Part shown: positions 57,620 through 64,000 of the stretch, piece by piece
How positions within the stretch are numbered: position 1 is the first letter of the stretch
Layout: every line of letters begins with the position of its first letter
Assembly (NCBI GenBank): GCA_019400425.1
Contig: JAFREE010000099.1
Span: 1-64,000, forward strand
Direction: 5' to 3'
Source of the DNA: Hymenochaete sp. R1
Taxonomy: Eukaryota; Basidiomycota; Agaricomycetes; Hymenochaetales; Hymenochaetaceae
Length of the DNA stretch: 64,000 nt
Made by a program: the position numbers and the translations under genes
The notes under the pieces: generated by a model
Told to the model about the DNA's origin: nothing
Database searches by the model: none
What the model saw: only the letters and a program-made list of their open reading frames with translations

Positions 57620-59886
57620 ATGGACAGCTCTCTTCTGTCTAAGGCATCTTTAGCCGTGATTCCTCTACTAATCCCCGCACTCTACAAATCCTCTTCATTA
57701 ATAAATGACTTCCTTTCAAACCGAACAACTGTCGTGCACAATTTGCCTCAACTCGGGAAGCCAAGGCAGGATAATCAACGTATAAGAGGCACTGCTGTAG
57801 TGTGCGGCGGGAGGTAGGATTCTTACTTCTATCATAACCAAAAGAGGAACTGATGAGCATTGACACTGTGTCTTTAGCTTTGCTGGTCTTTGGTCTGCTC
57901 GGGTTCTTGCAGATCATTTTGAGGACGTCCTTATTGTTGAACCTGAAGCGTGGCTTGCAACTGCGGAAGGATTGTCTGAAGACTCCAGCGATGACGAAAC
58001 GTCGTCCGAGCGGTCGACAAAAAAACATCGGGCACGCGTCTTTCAATATTCCGCTTGCCACGGTAAGATTGTTTTTAATATCGTCTTTATCTGCATGCCG
58101 AAATACGCCCCAATAGCACTTCATCCACTTTCATATTATGCGCTAAAACAGTTCTTCCCGGACCTCGATGACGAAATACGGAAAGCAGGTGGTCGGTGAG
58201 TCCTTCCTGTTATCCCCGGATTTCGAGGAGCTATAAATAAGCTATTTAATAGAGTTGGACGGGCTGATTTTCAAATCCATATCGCCGGGGCCAAGCTAAA
58301 GATGAACGATAATGATTCAAATGATGCTTTCTCACATACGCTCTACCTCAGCCGTGACGGATATGAACGGTTGTTGCGTAGACTTGTTATGAGCACAACT
58401 CGGATCCGTTGGATTTCTGCAATTGCAACTGGGGTTAAAACGGCCGCCACTGATGAAAGTGCGTTATCCAGCGTCATGGTCAGATTTCCAAACGGACTCG
58501 AGCAGAATATCTCTGCGGCACTTGTTGTCGGTGAGTGGCTACTGGTTTTGAAAAAGGCGGAAATCGTATACTAATTCCGAATGCAGATTGTAGCGGAACG
58601 TCGCAAGCTGGTTTCAAATGGCTCAAGCGTTCCACTGCCGAACTGGACAAAGCCTGTTCCTCGAGTCTCGCGACTTCCGTAGAGGCTATCCGCATTTCAT
58701 ACCAGACCATTCAGCAAACAAGAACGTTCCGTTTTTACATCCCGCATGAAGCGCGTTCACGACTGTCGATTCCGGGCGGTTACGAAAACGCGAGCTGGAT
58801 CTACACCGTTCTGCCCAGATTCGGAAAAGGGACCAAGAGCATTTACGTCGACAAGATAGAGGGCAATAGAAGTGAGCGGATTTGAAATATTTCGCTCCCA
58901 AAACCTTATCAAAGATTGATCGTCCTTCCAACTCCAGTTCGCATGATGTTTGGAGCGTGGGGAAGTCAAAAACTGCCCGACTTCGACGAGATCCATGCGT
59001 TCATTCAGTCTTTCGATGATGACGAGAAGTTACCAGAGTGGCTCCCGATTCTGGTTGACGAATTATTGGAGTTTCGTAACGACGCTGAAGTATCAAGTTG
59101 CAAATATCGTAAGTTTGATTTCATTAGTATACTTGTAATCATAGTTTACTGACGACTTCGTTGTTCAGCGAAATTGTCGTGGATCAAGTATGAAAATTCG
59201 CCTTATCTTCCTCGGAATTTCGTTGCCATTGGAGATGCCGTCATGCAAGTAAATCCGACATTCGGGTACGTAATTTCATTGGAAGATTTATCTGTGCGTT
59301 ATCTAACTATTGCGACAGCCAAGGTTTAGCGAAGGTTTCGGTCAACGCAATCGCTCTTGATTGCGCGTTGAGATCCCTGGACTTGAACTGCGTCGGGAAT
59401 GAGATACCCCTATCTTTTAGCAGGGACTATTTCAGAGACATCACGCACAAAACGTTTGTTGCTTGGTTAGTCACGTTCATTGTTTACTCCGAGCTCACTA
59501 CTAACGGTTTCTCATGAATTAGGGAAGGCACGAAAACAATCGGTGAGCGAGGTGTCTCGTTGGGACGAAGCGGCGACGAGGCTCTGACTCTTGATTAATC
59601 TAGATTATTTGTTTGAGATGACTACACCTATAAACGGAGAAAAACTGAGTGACTCGTGGTTGAGATCCAAAATACTAATGGTTGTCTTGTTACTGGCCCG
59701 ACATGTATGTCTGCTTCCTTTACTAAATTCTACACTGTATACTAATTCGGCGCGTAGGACAAAGACGTAGGTTCTCGACTTTGGAAATCGCTTAGTTTTA
59801 CAAGCTCGCCCACCTGCCTCATGAAACCTTCTGTGCTTGCGAAATCACTCTGGTACTGGTCAACTCATGGTACCCAGTTCTCGTGA
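57620..59886 (+). CDS. FAD-dependent monooxygenase-like protein, 561 aa
   Basis: Eleven exons (57620..57813, 57878..58062, 58117..58195, 58253..58530, 58587..58871, 58938..59108, 59169..59265, 59319..59465, 59523..59542, 59604..59704, 59758..59886) keep phase. The Rossmann FAD loop GGSFAGLWSARVLADHFEDV is split by intron 1, with the acidic strand end LIVEPEAW. The second motif is AALVVDCSG, and the third is FVAIGDAVMQVNPTFGQG, the GD motif that contacts FAD ribityl. The N-terminus starts with a short hydrophobic stretch. The protein resembles the flavin monooxygenase/epoxidase-like proteins often next to P450s in basidiomycetes. Substrate unknown. Confidence 0.88.
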
Positions 59887-60332
59887 AAAAATATGTTGCT
59901 GGGCGACGTCTTACCCCTTTTGAGATCCCTTTTATACCCCCTTTCCGAATTCCACGTGAACATAGCCTTTTTCGTACCCGGTTTCTGGTTTTCCGGTTTC
60001 TTGTGGATTGAATTAGAGGCTACAATTGTTGTATTTTTTTCGCTAGAGGTGTTGGGGTCATGACCTCAACTTTTTGTATATTACTTACGTAGTTACGTCC
60101 TTAAGACGAAAATGAAAGTGTCATGTCAGTAGATTCTAATACATTGACTTTTCATGGTTTATGATCTAGAAGCTATTGTCTTTTGTCTTGATCTTTTTCC
60201 GCGTTAAAGCACAAGGAGAAGTAATCTGCAAGCACGGCAGATATCGTATTCAAAAAAAAAACACGGGGAACAGGCGAGCAAATACATTTATTTACTCAAG
60301 ATATGTACAAATTCGAATTCTTTGTTTCTCAT
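59887..60332. other. Convergent intergenic region
   Basis: About 445 bases between the convergent FAD monooxygenase and EF-hand genes. A/T-rich. No feature seen. Confidence 0.45.
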
Positions 60333-61577
60333 TCAAGGAGCAGAGAGAATGGTATGCATGAATGTGTCATAGTCAAGACTAACTCTGCCTTGAGGATCTT
60401 TGGGAAGTCTTTGAAACGACTCGGTGACTTGTCGGATGACAACGCAGCACCTCACAAATCTGACAACGGTTTGTCAACCACTCTTGCGCCAAGAAAATGC
60501 AGTAGAATCTCTTACCTATCGAAAGTGACTCCGGGTGGCGGCCCATATCCTCGAGGTGCGCTCTCGGTAGCTGTAATATCTGCCCCATCAAAGGGAGCAA
60601 TTCCTGAGTTGACATATCTATACCGCTTGAAAGGGACTAACCATATTTCGCCATTACTAGATGCATAAGCTGCGGGGATAGATTATACCTTTCCATAGTG
60701 TATTTGTAAAAGGTAAGTGGTCTCATAGCCTACTAGTTACTCACCCAAACTGCTGGAGAGCGTTGTTAAGCTCTTGTCCGTCGATGGAACCAGAGCGATC
60801 CCTATCGAAGTGACGGAAGACATTTTGCCAATCCTGGGAACCCAAACATTATCGGAATCAAATCTACGAAAGATTGTGGAAGAAAAAACCTTGATATATT
60901 TCCAGAGACCAGCAAACTAGAAGAAGTAAACAGTATAAGTATGAAAGATCATGACTGAGTTTACATAGAATTACGAACTTCATTGAATCCAATAGTGCCG
61001 CTTCGATCAGTGTCCTAGGATGTATTAGTTTGCAGCAAAAAACCATACGTGCAGGCTTACAAAAATCGTCATCAACAACTTGACCGTGTCAAGATCGAAG
61101 GCTGAGACCACACGGAATCAGTGAAGGCTTGCCCGATATCAAGCAATCACTTACGGCTCCAATCGCCATTGATTAGACACTTCTGCAATTCTTTAGCGGT
61201 AATGGCACCACTCCTATCTTCGTCTACGGAAGAGAACCATTGCCAGAGCCTTCATGCACGGCCAGAAACGAACAAAAGCGTTCATCAGACAAGGCGCATA
61301 TAGGCAGCGTCTAAAGAGATCAGTTGCGTACTGGGGGTCAGCACCGGCGGGAGGCCCTTGCGGAGGTCTTCCAAAGCCGCCTGGTCCTCCTCCATAGTTA
61401 TCGTAGCCTCCTTGCTGCCCATAGCCGTATCCGCCGCCTGGAGGTCCACCAGGCGGTGGTGCATAACCACCTCCAGATCCTTCCCTACTTCCGTATCCGC
61501 CGCCACCATACTGCTTAATCACTTAGCATTTCAAGCTCAACAGCATATATAATTAAAGTGTGACTTGCATATGCCAT
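60333..61577 (-). CDS. Penta-EF-hand calcium-binding protein (ALG-2/peflin-like)
   Basis: Exon 1 is only ATG GCA TAT (61577..61569), followed by a GC-donor intron (GCAAGT). About nine further exons follow. The N-terminus is Gly/Tyr/Pro/Gln-rich (GGGYGYGQQGGYDNYGG), as in ALG-2, peflin and sorcin. Calcium loops are visible: DEDRSGAITAKE (EF1), DTDRSGTIGFNE (EF3) and DRDRSGSIDGQE (EF4-like). The middle helix LWQWFSSVD and FAGLWKYIKDWQ fit the family. EF5-type helices end in FMHTILSAP. Such proteins dimerise and bind adaptors in ESCRT and secretory trafficking on Ca2+ signals. No break is seen. Confidence 0.92.
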
Positions 61578-61831
61578 GATGCGTATGCGATTGGTGCTGT
61601 TGTTGGTGTGATGATGGTTGGAGCAGAAGAGCTGGAGGCTGGCTGAACAGCCTTCGCGGTAGAGTTTCACTGCCTCGCTTGTCGATAGGCACGTGACTGG
61701 TCAACAAAAGCGAATTGGAAAATCAAATTTTTGATGAGAGTCGCTTCATCCTCGACCTCCATCTCTGCATCTCTTTTCATGACTTTGGAGGGAGGATAGA
61801 TACCTTTGATTGCTATACCATTCTTAAATTA

Positions 61832-64000
61832 ATGGTAAGAGTATCGCTTGCTCACAATCTTCTTATAATTGATCACTCTTATATTTTTTTCAGACGCAGC
61901 GTGTCGACGGTTATGTCGAGCTGCCTACAAGCCTCGACGATGCTTCATCCCCTCGGGCGACAGTAACAAGTAAGAGCCTCGTTCGTGGCACATTCTTTAC
62001 ATCGACCGACGGTGGCCAGACTTCGTACTCCTATGCGTACGGCCCTGGTGGGATCGCCGGTCTTCACAGTAATCATTACACGCTCGCAAGCGCTGCCCTC
62101 GCATCTATCGGCGGTTTGCTCTTTGGCTATGATCAAGGTGTCATTGCCAATGTGCTGGTGATGAAGAACTTTCAACTTCGATTCTCTTTGAGTGATTGGC
62201 AAGAGGGCGTTATGAGTAAGTACTTTCGCAATACATCCCAAGGAACACGACCAACCAATATTTTTTTTCAGCTGCAATGCTCGAGCTTGGGGCGCTACTT
62301 GGAGCATTACTAGCTGGAGCCTTGGCAGATCGCTTCTCTCGCAAGCATTCGATTGGTGTCGCATGCGGTGGGTCAAGCTTCGATCATGTTTATTCTTATA
62401 CTCCTCTTTGTATGATGTTTGAGGCATTTGGCTTTACGTGGTCTCCCCACACTGCAGAAAACTATCTCAGCTACCTTCGGGGCTGTCGGCTTTGGTCGTC
62501 AGTCTCGCTTGTCTGACACTACTCCCATGTTATGACTCCAAGACCAGAAAGGATCGTTGTCTGATATTATTCTCTGGCAGTTATATTTATCATTGGATCG
62601 ATATTTCAATGCGCCGCCCGTAGCCTCAGTGATCTTGTAATCGGGCGAACAATCGGAGGCTTGGGCATTGGATCATTGAGGTACGATCGCTAAAATCCCA
62701 CAAGCAAGAAGTACGTGCTGACATCCAAAACGCGTGATACATTGCAGCATGCTTTCACCTTTATATCTAGCAGAAATCAGTCCTCCAGAAGTCCGTGGCT
62801 CTCTTATGGCTCTAGAGCAGTTCGCTATCGTCCTGGGCGTTGTGTTAGGTTTTTGGGCAGGTTACTTTTCTCGCAATAGTATGTTACTCCGATTAGTACT
62901 ACGTTGTCCTAAGCGCGCAATGAATTCAATTTACTTTGTCTCTCCCTGTTTGTCTCGAATAGTGGACGGTTCGATATCATGGCGCCTTCCGCTCGCTATC
63001 CAAGTCATACCAGCCTTGATCCTGTCTTTTGGGAGCTTGTTTTTACTCCCGTCTCCGCGGCTGTTGATCAGCCAAGGTAAGCAAGAGGAGGCGCGAAAGG
63101 CTCTTGCACGCCTTAGATTGAGAGTGTCTAACGAGGAGGAAACTGATCCATTACTAAGAGTGAGATACACTTCTCATGCATCTACATCCGACTCCTCTTA
63201 TGAGAATCCATAGATCGAATACATGGAAATGTTAGTTGAGGCTCAGATGATCGATCGAACCGAGGTCTCTGGGGATAAAGGATCTTTAGCTGACGAATTC
63301 GCCAACTGGCGACGTCTTTTCTCCAAGAAATACATTGACAGGGTCATGGTCGGTATCACGATGATGTTTTTTCAACGTGAGTCAGTCTACACTACTCTTC
63401 GACATTATCAAATCTGAATACTGTTTTTATTTATTTATTCCGTAGAATGGAGCGGAATTAATGCCCTTATATACTATGGACCATTACTGATGCAGAGGAT
63501 TGGACTCGGAGGTGAGACGTCGACACTCATTGGAAGTGGGGGCGTCGGAATCGTGCAGTTCCTTGCTTCAGTCCCCGCAATCATTTACATCGACCGACTT
63601 GGTGTGTTCTACTCATGCCACTTCCACTTGTCTTCGCTAGTCATTTAAGTTGTACTGACACATGATCTTTTAACTCTAGGCAGGAAGCCTTTGCTCAAAT
63701 GTAACGTCTTGTCGTGTTTTCGGTGTCATCGATATCAGTGGTGCTCATAGGATAGCAGACGGCGGCGTCACAATGGGGCTCTCGCATCTAGCTATCGCGT
63801 TTCTGGTAAGTATGAATTTATCCGATCTCCTCGAGAGACGTGAAATATTGAAGTTAGAGTGCATGGCACTTCGTTTTACTAGATCATGCATTTTCGAACG
63901 AGCTGGACAGACAACCCAGCAGCTGTATGGCTGGCAGTGGGGTACGTTTGTCGCGCGTTCTAGCTTGACTGCTGAGTGTTTATCGCTGACTTGAAAATAT
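61832..64000 (+). CDS. MFS sugar porter (partial, runs off the right edge)
   Basis: The ATG at 61832 is the last codon of exon 1; an intron follows and the frame reads TQRVDGYVELPTSL. Sugar-porter signatures appear in order: SIGGLLFGYDQGVIANVL (TM1), ADRFSRKHS (RxGRR-like loop), GRTIGGLGIGS with LYLAEISPPEVRG, and WRLPLAIQVIPALIL (PESPR-equivalent LLPSPRLL). Then come QWSGINALIYYGP (TM7) and DRLGRKPLLK (second RxGRK loop). About ten TM helices are encoded before the window ends. The C-terminal part is missing. It belongs to the sugar/inositol transporter class of the plasma membrane. Substrate unknown. Confidence 0.9.

Noticed and set aside
1..64000. CRISPR arrays, bacterial operons, IS elements
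   Set aside because: No spaced direct repeats of CRISPR type, no ribosome-binding sites, and spliceosomal introns throughout. The window is fungal nuclear DNA.

Overview
This window reads as nuclear DNA of a mushroom-forming basidiomycete (Agaricomycetes). Genes are densely packed on both strands and broken by many short introns of about 45-70 bases with GT(RNGT)...AG borders. Exons can be very small. The gene content fits as well: two laccases, a fungal cytochrome P450, a DUF6534-type membrane protein, BTB paralogues, a Zn2Cys6 regulator and a penta-EF-hand protein. The species cannot be named from sequence alone. Coding regions were built by hand: reading frames were joined across splice sites and exon phases were checked wherever exon lists are given.

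Left part (1-31 kb). A Ser/Pro-rich hypothetical gene (-) faces an SLC25 mitochondrial carrier (+). The carrier converges on a TVP38-like Golgi protein (-), followed by a 16-exon laccase (-). After an intron-containing tRNA-Thr(CGU) come a hypothetical gene with a disturbed 5' end (+) and a convergent second SLC25 carrier made of 15 exons (-). Then follow REX4 (+), an intact BTB gene (-), a decayed BTB copy with an 84-bp tandem repeat (-), INO1 (-), an SDR-like oxidoreductase (+), TIM50 (-) and a Zn2Cys6 transcription factor (+).

Middle part (31-46 kb). An unusual gene built from repeated exons (-) is followed by an F-box protein (+), a large single-pass Ser-rich membrane protein (+), a small candidate secreted protein (-), a conserved-looking Ser-rich protein (+) and a poorly resolved gene (+) that ends about 70 bp before the second laccase.

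Right part (46-64 kb). This holds the second laccase (+), a 2.3-kb gene-free stretch, a DUF6534 7-TM protein (+), a cytochrome P450 (-) head-to-head with an FAD-dependent monooxygenase (+), a penta-EF-hand calcium sensor (-) and an MFS sugar porter (+) that runs off the right edge.

Most genes are housekeeping (inositol synthesis, mitochondrial import and transport, RNA processing, vesicle trafficking). The laccase-DUF6534-P450-FAD monooxygenase-MFS stretch at 45.8-64 kb is the only part that looks like an oxidative accessory neighbourhood. Structural points of interest are four GC-AG introns, several micro-exons of 7-11 nt, and a decayed BTB duplicate.
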